Source: Oscillospiraceae bacterium
GTDB lineage: Bacteria > Bacillota_A > Clostridia > Oscillospirales > Oscillospiraceae
DNA: 7,698 nucleotides
Assembly: GCA_902795095.1 (NCBI GenBank)
Contig: CADBKB010000070.1
Span: 1 to 7,698 of the forward strand
Direction of reading: 5' to 3'
Shown: positions 1-5,134 of the stretch, in pieces
How the letters are laid out: every line of letters begins with the position of its first letter
How positions within the stretch are numbered: the first letter of the stretch is position 1
Made by a program: the position numbers and the translations under genes
Notes under the pieces: model-generated
Database searches by the model: none
What the model was told of the DNA's origin: nothing
What the model saw: the letters and a program-made list of their open reading frames with translations, nothing else

Positions 1-28
1 CCTGAGCCAGGATCAAACTCTCTATAAA
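1..28 (-). rRNA. 16S rRNA, 5' end only (runs off left edge)
   Basis: The reverse complement of bases 2-21 is the universal 16S 5' sequence (the 27F primer site, E. coli positions 8-27), AGAGTTTGATCCTGGCTCAG. By that alignment the mature 5' end lies near base 28. The gene is read leftward and only its first ~28 nt are in the window. Ending inside an rRNA gene is typical of a draft-contig break at a multicopy repeat. Confidence 0.95.
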
Positions 29-242
29 ATCTTATCTTAACGCCCTCAGGCGCTAAAACCGTTTTACTTGAATTCGCTCTCAGCTATTCTCAAGAAATTC
101 TCGTTGGCTTGTTTCTCTTCCGAAAAACTTTACCTTTTTTGTCCAAGGTGCTTCTTGTTCATGTTTCGTTGTTTAATTTACAAGGTACATCCCGCTCGGC
201 GGGCCGGTTGTCGGCTGCTTCGGAGCTTCCGTCGCCGGCAAC
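29..242 (-). other. rRNA operon leader (transcribed spacer upstream of 16S)
   Basis: This stretch lies between the rRNA promoter and 16S and has no credible gene. Read on the minus strand it holds a GC hairpin at 191-203 (CCCGC, loop CGA, GCGGG). A boxA-like antitermination candidate lies around 83-102 (TTCTTGAGAATAGC, resembling the Firmicutes boxA core only loosely). A short hairpin at 39-54 (six pairs with one G-U, loop TGAG) sits just before the 16S 5' end and could belong to rRNA processing. The leader identity follows from position; the boxA call is tentative. Confidence 0.7.
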
Positions 243-248
243 TCGTCC

Positions 249-315
249 ATTATATTGCGAAAGTTAAAATTTGTCAAGAACTTTTTTCTTCTTTTTTCAA
301 CTTTTTTCTATTGTT
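249..315 (-). promoter_or_regulatory. Consensus rRNA operon promoter with UP-like tract
   Basis: On the minus strand the -35 box TTGACA (272-277) and the -10 box TATAAT (249-254) both match consensus exactly, with a 17-bp spacer. The 278-315 stretch upstream is almost pure A/T with phased A-tracts, as in UP elements of strong rRNA promoters. Transcription should start near 242 and reach 16S after about 210 nt. The promoter overlaps the 3' end of the upstream GerB-like gene, whose TGA stop (274-276) lies within TTGACA. Confidence 0.9.
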
Positions 316-1197
316 CGATTTTCCCCGGTTATTTGAAAATAACGCCGGAATGATACCCCATAGAAGTACCGTTCCTGCCGCCGCAGGCAGTTCCGGCAGC
401 GGCGAGCGCACGAGGATCAGCGCGACCGAAGCCAGAAGCGCCCGGGTCCTGTTCCCGCCGCAGGCGGCACGGAGCAGCAGGGTGCAGGCGCTGCACGCGC
501 CAAGGGTCAGGCATGCGGCGATCAGCGCCTCGAAGCGCTCCGCCACGCCAAGCAGACTGACCGCGCGGCTGAGGGCATAGAAGGCCGAGGCCTGGCGGGC
601 AGCCTGCGGGCGGGACAGGCCTCCTGCCGCCAGGGCGGACAATACCGCCGGCGCCAGGGCCGCGGCGCACCGCCAGCCGGGGCCGGGCCTGGTCGCCGGA
701 GCCGCCTCCGCCAGGAGCATTCCCCCGGAACCGACGGCCAGCGCGCTCAGCAGCTGCACCCAGGAGAATTCCGGCCGAAGCCAGGCAGGATGCAGATCCG
801 CCAGCGAGCACAGGGCGACAATGCCCAGGGCAGTCAGCACAAAGAAGCCGGCAACGGCGCAGCAGGCCAGCACGCCGCTGCGCTCATGGCAGCACAGCAG
901 CCAACCGAGACCCAGCACCACCGTCGGCACATAGAGGCTCGGGCCGCCTGCCGGAAACAGCGCTGTCGCCCCTTTGGCGGCAACGCTCAGGGGCACGGCC
1001 AACCAGAGCGTCTGCAAAATCCGTACCGCGGTCGGGACTTCTCCCCCGCGCATCCGCAGGTGAAATCCGACCGCCCCGAGCCCTCCGCCCAGCAGGGCCG
1101 GAAGCCAGCCAAACCGGCTGCAGAGCATCGCCCCCATCGAAGCGCTGCAGCTCAGCAGCCACAAGCCGGCGCTGCGGTCGGCGTCACGGCCTGTCAC
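274..1197 (-). CDS. GerB-like (GerAB/GerKB family) spore germination permease, divergent
   Basis: This is a predicted multi-pass membrane protein of 307 residues, shorter than typical GerAB-type permeases (about 360). It has about eight hydrophobic segments. The best family signature is near residues 206-224 (FYALSRAVSLLGVAERFEAL), which resembles the 'P-x-Y-x2-R-x-I-S-x-G-x-F-x-E-R-x-D/E' segment of GerB proteins. In the family this subunit sits in the spore inner membrane and takes part in germinant recognition with GerA and GerC partners. I chose the GTG start at 1195-1197: GGAGG lies 10 nt upstream, and the start overlaps the preceding GerC-like stop by 14 nt. The longer ATG start at 1299 would overlap that gene heavily. 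The last ~15 residues (Lys/Glu/Ser rich) are encoded by the A/T tract of the rRNA promoter. No terminator separates the gene from that promoter. The fold assignment relies on context and one motif. Confidence 0.7.
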   Translation of the reverse strand: MTGRDADRSAGLWLLSCSASMGAMLCSRFGWLPALLGGGLGAVGFHLRMRGGEVPTAVRILQTLWLAVPLSVAAKGATALFPAGGPSLYVPTVVLGLGWLLCCHERSGVLACCAVAGFFVLTALGIVALCSLADLHPAWLRPEFSWVQLLSALAVGSGGMLLAEAAPATRPGPGWRCAAALAPAVLSALAAGGLSRPQAARQASAFYALSRAVSLLGVAERFEALIAACLTLGACSACTLLLRAACGGNRTRALLASVALILVRSPLPELPAAAGTVLLWGIIPALFSNNRGKSNNRKKLKKEEKSS

Positions 1198-1675
1198 AGA
1201 TCCGATACCTCCCTCCGTCTTCCTCAATCCGCGGCAGCTCCGGCGTTTCCCCCGCCAGGATAGCCGCGCGCAGCGTGTTGATACTGACGCCGGCGGCATG
1301 ACGGTTCAAAAACGCGGTGACCTTCCCGGCGTCCACGGGGCCGGCGCTGCGGTAAACCTCGGTGCCGGGATGCAGGCAATCCAGGAAAACCAGCTCCGAC
1401 AGCTGTACCAGGGCATCCTCGCTCACCACAAGCTGCCGGGCGGCGGACAGGGTCGGCAGACCAGGCGCGGTGCGCTGCAGATCGGCGAAGGCCGAAGCGG
1501 GATCGGCGCCCCGGCCAAAAAGGCCGGCGTCCGTCCGCACCGCATAGGCTCCGCCGTCGGTATACACGCACAGGGTCTGCACCACGATGCGCTTGGCAGC
1601 GTCCTCGCTGTGAAAGGGCGAGAGCAGCAGGGCGCCTGCCAGAGCCGCCAGGGCGAGGGCTGATTTGATCCTCAT
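1184..1675 (-). CDS. Half-length GerC-like spore germination protein
   Basis: This 163-residue protein begins with a hydrophobic segment (residues 5-20) that looks like a signal or anchor. It continues with a domain resembling the N-terminal domain of Ger(x)C proteins: VVQTLCVYTDGGAYAV at 31-46, an 'ADPASAFADLQ' helix at 58-67, and SAARQLVVSEDAL at 77-89. Ger(x)C lipoproteins usually have a lipobox cysteine and about 370-400 residues. Here I see no cysteine after the hydrophobic segment, and the protein ends where the first domain would end. Its ATG overlaps the upstream gerAA stop (ATGA), and GGAGG (1685-1689) gives a good ribosome binding site, so translational coupling is likely. The family call is mainly from context plus these weak matches. 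A lineage-specific reduced GerC subunit is the simplest reading. Confidence 0.6.
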   Translation of the reverse strand: MRIKSALALAALAGALLLSPFHSEDAAKRIVVQTLCVYTDGGAYAVRTDAGLFGRGADPASAFADLQRTAPGLPTLSAARQLVVSEDALVQLSELVFLDCLHPGTEVYRSAGPVDAGKVTAFLNRHAAGVSINTLRAAILAGETPELPRIEEDGGRYRICDRP

Positions 1676-3066
1676 CCCTTTGCCCCTCCCATCCTGCGCA
1701 GCCGCGGCCGCAGGAGGACGTCGCCCCCGCGCACACCGGCGAAGGGGGCCAGATAATTCTGCCCGAAGCTCTCCAGCCCCGCCAGGCGGATGAGCAGAAG
1801 GAAAAAGGCCGCCGTCATGCCGAACAGGCCCGCCGCGCTGGCAAAAACCGCCAGCACGAACCGCCACAGCCGCAGAGCGTCGGAAAACTCGCGCCCGGGC
1901 AGGGCGTAGCCGCAGATCCCCGCCGTCGCCACCACGATGAGCGCCGAGGGCGAGATGAACCGGGCCTCCACCGCCGCCGTGCCCACCACCAGGCCGCCGA
2001 TGATGGACAGGGTCTGGCCGATGGACCGGGGCAGCGAGAGTCCCGCCTCCTGCAGGATCTCAAAGGCGGTCAGCAGACCCAGCACCTCCAGCACCGTGGG
2101 AAAGGGCACGGCCTGCTTGCTCTGCACAATGGACAGCAGCAGAGGGACGGGGATCATCTCCGGATCAAAGCCCGTCATGGCAATGAACAGAGCCGGCAGA
2201 AACAGGCTGAAGAGCAGCGCACACAGGCGCAGCAGCCGGGCGAAGGAGGCCGAGACATAGTCCGTGCCCCGGTCCTCCGGGGTCTGCATGAAATCCCCCA
2301 GGCACACCGGCAGAAGGTAGGCCAGGGGCAGCCCGTCCACCAGCACGCCCACCCGGCCCTCCAGCAGGCCCTGGGCCAGCTTGTCGGTGCGCTCGGTGTA
2401 TTGGGCCAGGGGGAAGGCCGTGGGCCGGGAGCCGGTGAGATACTCCTCCACCGCCGCGGGGGAGATCAGGGCGTCGGCTTCCATGCGGGCAAACCGCGCC
2501 CGCACCCGGGCCACCAGATCCGGATCCGTCACGCCCGCAACGGACGCCACCGCCACCGCGGTCTGCCCGGTGCCGCCCACGGTCTGCTCCTGCAGGCGCA
2601 GGGCGGGGGTGCGCAGATGACGGCGCAGCAGGGCCGTATTGATGCGCAGCGTTTCGGTGAAGGCGTCCTTGGGGCCCTTGACGGTGTTTTCCGTCTCCGG
2701 CGGGGCGGGGCCGCGCTTCACCCCGCTCTTGACCTCGAAGGCAAGCGCCCCGACGCCGGGGAACAGCACGACGCAAAAGCCATGGACCAGCCGGTCGGCG
2801 CACTCGTCCGCATCCGCGCAGGGCAGGGCAACCGCGTTGTATATATTTGTGTAGAGGGCGGCGGGATAGAGCTCGGCCATGGGCCGCGGCTCCATGGCCA
2901 TCAAAGGCCGGAGCACATATTGGGAAATATCCCCGCCCGAAACCAGGCCGTCGATGGAATAGAGGACCAGCTCCTGTCCTCCCGCCCGGATGGGCCGGGC
3001 CTGGAAATCGTCGGCGCCCTGAAACGCGGCGCGAATGGCCGCGTCTGTGATCTGAGAGTTTGACAT
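1672..3066 (-). CDS. gerAA: Spore germination protein GerA family (GerAA/GerKA-type) subunit
   Basis: This 464-residue protein is the A subunit of a Ger-type germinant receptor, which in the family sits in the spore inner membrane. The N-terminal soluble region (1-270) holds the family motif GPKDAFTETLRINTALLRRHLR-like segment at 131-152 (family form RGP-x-E-x-F-x-E-x2-R-x-N-x2-LLR-R). Next come PEDRGTDY at 263-270 (compare PEDYY), the membrane-entry stretch around 281-305 ending FDPEMIPVPLLLSI, then VPFPTVLEVLGLLTAFEILQEAG around 320-342. SIGQTLSIIGGLVVGTAAVEA (348-368) is strongly conserved. Further helices lie at about 373-389 and 401-428. I start at ATG 3066 because MSNSQ begins the recognisable domain and upstream codons run into a palindrome. 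The ribosome binding site (GGGTG) is weak. It is first of three overlapping genes (A-C-B order) and probably expressed in the forespore. Confidence 0.92.
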   Translation of the reverse strand: MSNSQITDAAIRAAFQGADDFQARPIRAGGQELVLYSIDGLVSGGDISQYVLRPLMAMEPRPMAELYPAALYTNIYNAVALPCADADECADRLVHGFCVVLFPGVGALAFEVKSGVKRGPAPPETENTVKGPKDAFTETLRINTALLRRHLRTPALRLQEQTVGGTGQTAVAVASVAGVTDPDLVARVRARFARMEADALISPAAVEEYLTGSRPTAFPLAQYTERTDKLAQGLLEGRVGVLVDGLPLAYLLPVCLGDFMQTPEDRGTDYVSASFARLLRLCALLFSLFLPALFIAMTGFDPEMIPVPLLLSIVQSKQAVPFPTVLEVLGLLTAFEILQEAGLSLPRSIGQTLSIIGGLVVGTAAVEARFISPSALIVVATAGICGYALPGREFSDALRLWRFVLAVFASAAGLFGMTAAFFLLLIRLAGLESFGQNYLAPFAGVRGGDVLLRPRLRRMGGAKG

Positions 3067-3081
3067 GGTATCACCCGGAGA

Positions 3082-3111
3082 TAGTCTGTCCCATGTCAGG
3101 AAAAGCATACA
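3082..3111 (-). promoter_or_regulatory. Candidate forespore (SigG-like) promoter of the gerA operon
   Basis: On the minus strand CAGACTA (3082-3088) differs by one base from the SigG/SigF-type -10 form CATACTA. TGTATG (3106-3111) sits 17 bp upstream and resembles the loose SigG -35. Germination receptor operons are known to be SigG-dependent in Bacillus. The element lies only ~15 bases from the gerAA start, so the 5' leader would be very short. Tentative. Confidence 0.3.
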
Positions 3112-3115
3112 TGGG
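3090..3115. repeat. Short inverted repeat upstream of gerAA
   Basis: CCCATGT at 3090-3096 is exactly repeated in inverted form as ACATGGG at 3109-3115, with a 12-nt loop. It overlaps the candidate gerAA promoter, so it could be an operator. A seven-base pair of arms could also be chance. Confidence 0.35.
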
Positions 3116-3120
3116 CGGTT

Positions 3121-3186
3121 TGATATGCTCCCTCCATGATGACAGTGATTATTTATTTCACTGTCTCTCATAGAGGGAGCATATCA
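3121..3186. repeat. 66-bp near-perfect palindrome (long hairpin)
   Basis: The left arm (3121-3148) and right arm (3158-3186) pair almost completely around a 9-base A/T loop (TTATTTATT). The outer 14 bases TGATATGCTCCCTC match GAGGGAGCATATCA exactly. The inner 8 bases GACAGTGA match TCACTGTC exactly. The few bases between pair with one or two mismatches and one unpaired base. No T-run follows either arm, so it is not an ordinary intrinsic terminator. It lies about 55 bp upstream of gerAA and covers the putative start of the small plus-strand ORF. It could be a large operator, an RNA structure, or a small palindromic mobile repeat. Confidence 0.85.
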
Positions 3187-3330
3187 GATCACGGGCAGCC
3201 GGTGCTTTTCTTTGAACAGGCGGCAAGGGGGATCCCCCTCCGGGCCGGGGGCTTTCTTCTGCTCGGCCTGTTCCTGTACGGCGGCGCGGCCTACGCCCTG
3301 TATGCGCTGATCAGAGGCAAAGCAAGATAA
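3136..3330 (+). CDS. Possible small single-helix membrane protein
   Basis: This open frame of 64 codons from ATG 3136, or 42 codons from GTG 3202, ends in a clear membrane helix (GGFLLLGLFLYGGAAYALYAL, about residues 38-58 of the long form). The helix is followed by a basic end (IRGKAR). The stop is followed within 5 bases by an intrinsic terminator, as expected of a real gene. Against it, neither start has a convincing Shine-Dalgarno, and the ATG lies inside the long palindrome. I do not recognise the protein. The helix and terminator favour a real small gene, with GTG 3202 perhaps the more natural start. Confidence 0.35.
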   Translation: MMTVIIYFTVSHRGSISDHGQPVLFFEQAARGIPLRAGGFLLLGLFLYGGAAYALYALIRGKAR

Positions 3331-3334
3331 AACG

Positions 3335-3363
3335 AAAGGCAGCGGTCCTTGGCCGCTGCCTTT
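3335..3363. terminator. Bidirectional intrinsic terminator
   Basis: An 11-bp perfect stem (AAAGGCAGCGG with CCGCTGCCTTT) has a 7-base loop. On the minus strand it is followed by TTTCGTTTTA, the better T-run, so it would best end transcripts from the nitroreductase side. On the plus strand it would end the small ORF. It lies 14 bp beyond the TAA of the displaced nitroreductase tail, as expected for that gene's original terminator. Confidence 0.85.
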
Positions 3364-3377
3364 GCTTATGCAATTCT

Positions 3378-3444
3378 TTATACGACCGCAAACGCGCCGC
3401 CGTCGCCGAATTCCCAGGTTCCGCGGACGCCGCAGGACGCCGCG
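3378..3444 (-). pseudogene. Displaced 3' end of a nitroreductase gene
   Basis: Read on the minus strand this encodes AASCGVRGTWEFGDGGAFAVV and then TAA (3378-3380). It matches the C-terminus of the intact nitroreductase at 4081-4830 (AASCGVHGTWEFGDGGRFVV...) and keeps the same reading frame. The similarity continues at protein level beyond the 48-bp repeat (GGAFAVV against GGRFVVE), while the DNA there diverges. Just beyond the stop is the terminator. Upstream, the frame stays open only to a TAG about 42 codons back, and those codons do not look like nitroreductase. I infer that this was the original gene end before the intervening segment was inserted; a remnant of a second nitroreductase gene is the alternative. 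Confidence 0.6.
3397..3444. repeat. 48-bp direct repeat, left copy
   Basis: Identical to 4112-4159 at 47 of 48 positions; the single difference is C at 3424 against T at 4139. The spacing is 715 bp. It holds CGAATTCCCAGG near its centre. Homology stops abruptly on the cassette side. It bounds an AT-rich segment and so may be an attachment-site-like repeat. Confidence 0.9.
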
Positions 3445-3619
3445 TAACACAGTCTGCTGCGAATCTTGCACTTGAGGACCAAGCCGAATGAGAAAACACA
3501 TTGCGACTATAACTCAGAGCAGAACAAAGCGCCTTTCTTGCATATTGCTGATTAGCTCTTCGTGCCTCTCTTGCATTTGCAGACTGTGCTATATTCTCAC
3601 TCGATTCTGAGAATGACAT
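3445..3619 (-). pseudogene. Possible fragment of an Ltp-like repeat protein
   Basis: A frame from ATG 3619, overlapping the end of the membrane-protein gene, runs into the left repeat. It carries YARKALCSALSYSRNVFSHS, which loosely recalls the 'ALxSAxSYxxxxxFSxxGL' unit of Ltp-type surface lipoproteins (Pfam Lipoprotein_Ltp). The match covers about 30 residues and the second half of the unit is missing. There is no ribosome binding site, and beyond 3444 the frame reads the nitroreductase tail out of frame. It could be a gene remnant or chance. Otherwise this 150-bp stretch holds nothing I recognise. Confidence 0.2.
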
Positions 3620-4031
3620 GTGTAGTTTTTTCGAAGTATACCGTATAAACGTGTCCTTCCTCCAAGTCTTCCGGAGAATTAGGGAAGACGTTTTTCTTGG
3701 CAAAGACGTCAATATAAAATGTCTCTTTTTCACTTTGATCGTTTCTGAACACATATGCATAAGTGAATGGAAGAGGCGGAGCTACGCGAGAATTACGATA
3801 ATAGTATTCATAGTAACCAGTATATTCCGAAATATGTAAATTACAAATGCGATAAATATTTAATGAAATACCTCCTATTCCTATAATTAATGCCAATAGA
3901 GCTGGCAAGATCTTATGTAACTTAAAGTCTTTGCTCCAAGGTTTTTCTGCCAATAATAGGAAAAGTCCAAGCAGGAGAAAAATGCCAAAAACACCCCACA
4001 TTCTGTATTTTAATCCAGAAACATCATACAT
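3597..4031 (-). CDS. Unknown two-helix membrane protein, AT-rich gene
   Basis: The gene encodes a 144-residue protein of unknown function. Two membrane helices (about 11-28 and 43-60) are followed by a soluble C-terminal half of about 80 residues. That half is rich in aromatic residues (EYTGYYEYYYRNSRV near 69-83), with alternating strands such as FTYAYVF, ETFYIDVF and HVYTVYFEKTTHVILRIE, so a small beta-domain is likely. The start is well supported: AAGGAG lies 9 nt before ATG 4031. It begins 49 bp after the nitroreductase stop on the same strand, with only a weak 6-bp hairpin between, so it may be co-transcribed. Its codons are much more AT-rich than those of its neighbours, which suggests recent acquisition. 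I cannot name a family. Confidence 0.8.
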   Translation of the reverse strand: MYDVSGLKYRMWGVFGIFLLLGLFLLLAEKPWSKDFKLHKILPALLALIIGIGGISLNIYRICNLHISEYTGYYEYYYRNSRVAPPLPFTYAYVFRNDQSEKETFYIDVFAKKNVFPNSPEDLEEGHVYTVYFEKTTHVILRIE

Positions 4032-4080
4032 TAGAGTCCTCTCCTTCTAACACAGGGGCCGGTTCTGTGTGTTGTCTGTG

Positions 4081-4830
4081 TTAATCCACCTTGTCCTCAA
4101 CAACAAATCTCCCGCCGTCGCCGAATTCCCAGGTTCCGTGGACGCCGCAGGACGCCGCGCCCACCTCGAACTGCTTCTTGGCGATGCCGAGATCGTTGTA
4201 CTCCAGGCCGTGGCCGCGCTTGCACAGTTTCGCCCGGGCACAGCCGTCGCGCCAGAGGATGTTCACCGGCTGCTGGTTCACCGCCGAGGGGCCAAGGCTG
4301 ATCGCCTCCGCGCCCTTTTGTATCCACAGAGGCAGGTCTCCGAAGGGCGTCTCGGATTCGACAAAGCTCTCCGGCTTCCGGCTTTTGCGGCGGATCGCCG
4401 CGCGGATCATGAGCTGCTTCTTCGGCGTCTTCTCCACCGGCCAGCCGATGGGGATCACATCCCAGAGCTTTTCGCCGGGCTCGAGGCTCACGCCCACGGA
4501 TTTCCGGTCATAGGTGCCCGCCACCCAGCAGGTGCCGAGGCCAAGCCGCGTGGCATAAAGCACCAGCTCCTGGCCGTAGTAGCCGAGCTTCTCCGCGGAT
4601 AAGGGGTCGTCGGGACCGATCAGGGCGACGCAGAAGTCCACCCTGCCGCTGAACATGGCCGCCGCGAGCTTCACCGCCGGTTTGCCCCGCACAGGCACAA
4701 ATCGCAGGCCGGACGCCTCGCTCAGCGCCGCCGCTTTTTCCTCCAGCTGCCGCAGGATTTCCTCCGGCAGGGGCTCGTCCCGATAGGCCCGGCAGGAGAT
4801 CCGTTTTTCAATCGCTTCCCAGTCTGTCAT
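4081..4830 (-). CDS. TM1586-type nitroreductase family protein
   Basis: This 249-residue protein fits the putative TM1586-like nitroreductase family (FMN-dependent NAD(P)H oxidoreductases of unknown substrate, about 250 residues, in which one chain contains two related halves). Seen in the sequence are the N-terminal RISCRAYRDEPLPEE (10-24) with the flavin-phosphate-type R-x-S-x-R-x-Y pattern, and LGLGTCWVAGTYDR (96-109). The second-half signature is SLGPSAVNQQPVNILW (178-193), followed by NDLGIAKKQFEVGAASCGV (212-230). The ATG at 4830 is chosen because GGGAGG lies 7 nt upstream; an ATG six codons earlier has no such site. Residues 224-240 are encoded by the right-hand 48-bp repeat. The final tail (RFVVEDKVD) differs from the displaced tail at 3378-3397 (AFAVV), so the insertion seems to have replaced the last few codons. 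Cytoplasmic; the substrate cannot be predicted. Confidence 0.88.
   Translation of the reverse strand: MTDWEAIEKRISCRAYRDEPLPEEILRQLEEKAAALSEASGLRFVPVRGKPAVKLAAAMFSGRVDFCVALIGPDDPLSAEKLGYYGQELVLYATRLGLGTCWVAGTYDRKSVGVSLEPGEKLWDVIPIGWPVEKTPKKQLMIRAAIRRKSRKPESFVESETPFGDLPLWIQKGAEAISLGPSAVNQQPVNILWRDGCARAKLCKRGHGLEYNDLGIAKKQFEVGAASCGVHGTWEFGDGGRFVVEDKVD
4112..4159. repeat. 48-bp direct repeat, right copy (inside nitroreductase 3' end)
   Basis: This copy matches 3397-3444 at 47 of 48 positions. It encodes nitroreductase residues 224-240 on the minus strand. The 28 coding bases downstream of it (4084-4111) turn AT-rich, like the cassette. Confidence 0.9.
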
Positions 4831-4878
4831 AGCGCTTCCTCCCGTCATCCCCGCATCGGGGCATGGTTTTTCGGTTCA

Positions 4879-4907
4879 AGAATATCAGAATCCGGGCAAA
4901 AAAGCAA
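4879..4907 (-). promoter_or_regulatory. Candidate promoter of the nitroreductase gene
   Basis: On the minus strand TTGCTT (4902-4907) and TATTCT (4879-4884) are separated by 17 bp. Each matches the housekeeping consensus at 4 of 6 positions. It lies about 50 bp before the start codon. A small hairpin (CCCCG, loop CAT, CGGGG at 4849-4861) would fall in the 5' leader just before the ribosome binding site. Confidence 0.45.
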
Positions 4908-5022
4908 TCCATTTGGGGCGCAATGGGCAGAGAGATGGCAGTCGGTTGCACCGTGCTCGGATTTTATCAGATTTTAACAAAAACCGCCGTCGATTTCCAG
5001 CACTTTTTCCCTTCGCTTTCTC

Positions 5023-5050
5023 TTGCAATATCGACATTTTCCGATATAAT
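5023..5050 (+). promoter_or_regulatory. Promoter of the Na/Pi cotransporter gene
   Basis: TTGCAA (5023-5028) and a perfect TATAAT (5045-5050) are separated by 16 bp and sit about 85 bp upstream of the start codon. The rest of the 4831-5134 intergenic region holds the divergent nitroreductase promoter and no gene I can support. I looked for a PHO-box-like direct repeat and did not see a clear one. Confidence 0.65.
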
Positions 5051-5134
5051 TTAGAATGGTGGGGAATTCGGGTATTTATTCAATCCCCCGCATAACTATC
5101 AATCCGATCCTTTATTCATTGAGAGGAAACCCAA

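Larger units (their letters stand above)
3445..4159 (-). mobile_element. Putative 715-bp AT-rich cassette bounded by direct repeats
   Basis: From about 3445 to 4060 the base composition is visibly AT-rich against GC-rich neighbours on both sides. The segment lies between two 48-bp direct repeats, one of which forms the 3' end of the nitroreductase gene. The arrangement (restored gene end on one side, displaced end plus terminator on the other) is that of an element integrated at a gene 3' end. I see no integrase, transposase, or terminal inverted repeats, so it would be non-autonomous or a deletion remnant. Its only solid gene is the 144-residue membrane protein. Confidence 0.4.

Noticed and set aside
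338..365. Possible terminator at the end of the GerB-like gene (CCGG, TTATT/AATAA)
   Set aside because: The stem has a two-base bulge, lies inside the coding sequence and is not followed by a T-run on the minus strand.
68..580. 170-codon plus-strand frame across the rRNA leader and promoter
   Set aside because: It crosses the rRNA promoter and then runs antisense to the GerB-like gene. The residues look random and there is no ribosome binding site.
2401..3063. 220-codon open frame on the plus strand
   Set aside because: It is antisense to gerAA, which shows clear family motifs. The frame is a GC-rich shadow.
4032..4080. Hairpin (ACACAG/CTGTGT) between the nitroreductase and the 144-residue gene
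   Set aside because: There are only six base pairs with a 9-base loop and no T-run. It is too weak to call a terminator.
3397..4159. CRISPR-like or tandem repeat array
   Set aside because: There are only two copies of the repeat, 715 bp apart, within coding sequence and without regular spacers.
4069..4602. 177-codon plus-strand frame
   Set aside because: It is antisense to the nitroreductase, with no motif of its own.
4863..5054. 63-codon plus-strand frame in the intergenic region
   Set aside because: It covers both divergent promoters, ends at the TATAAT box and lacks a ribosome binding site.
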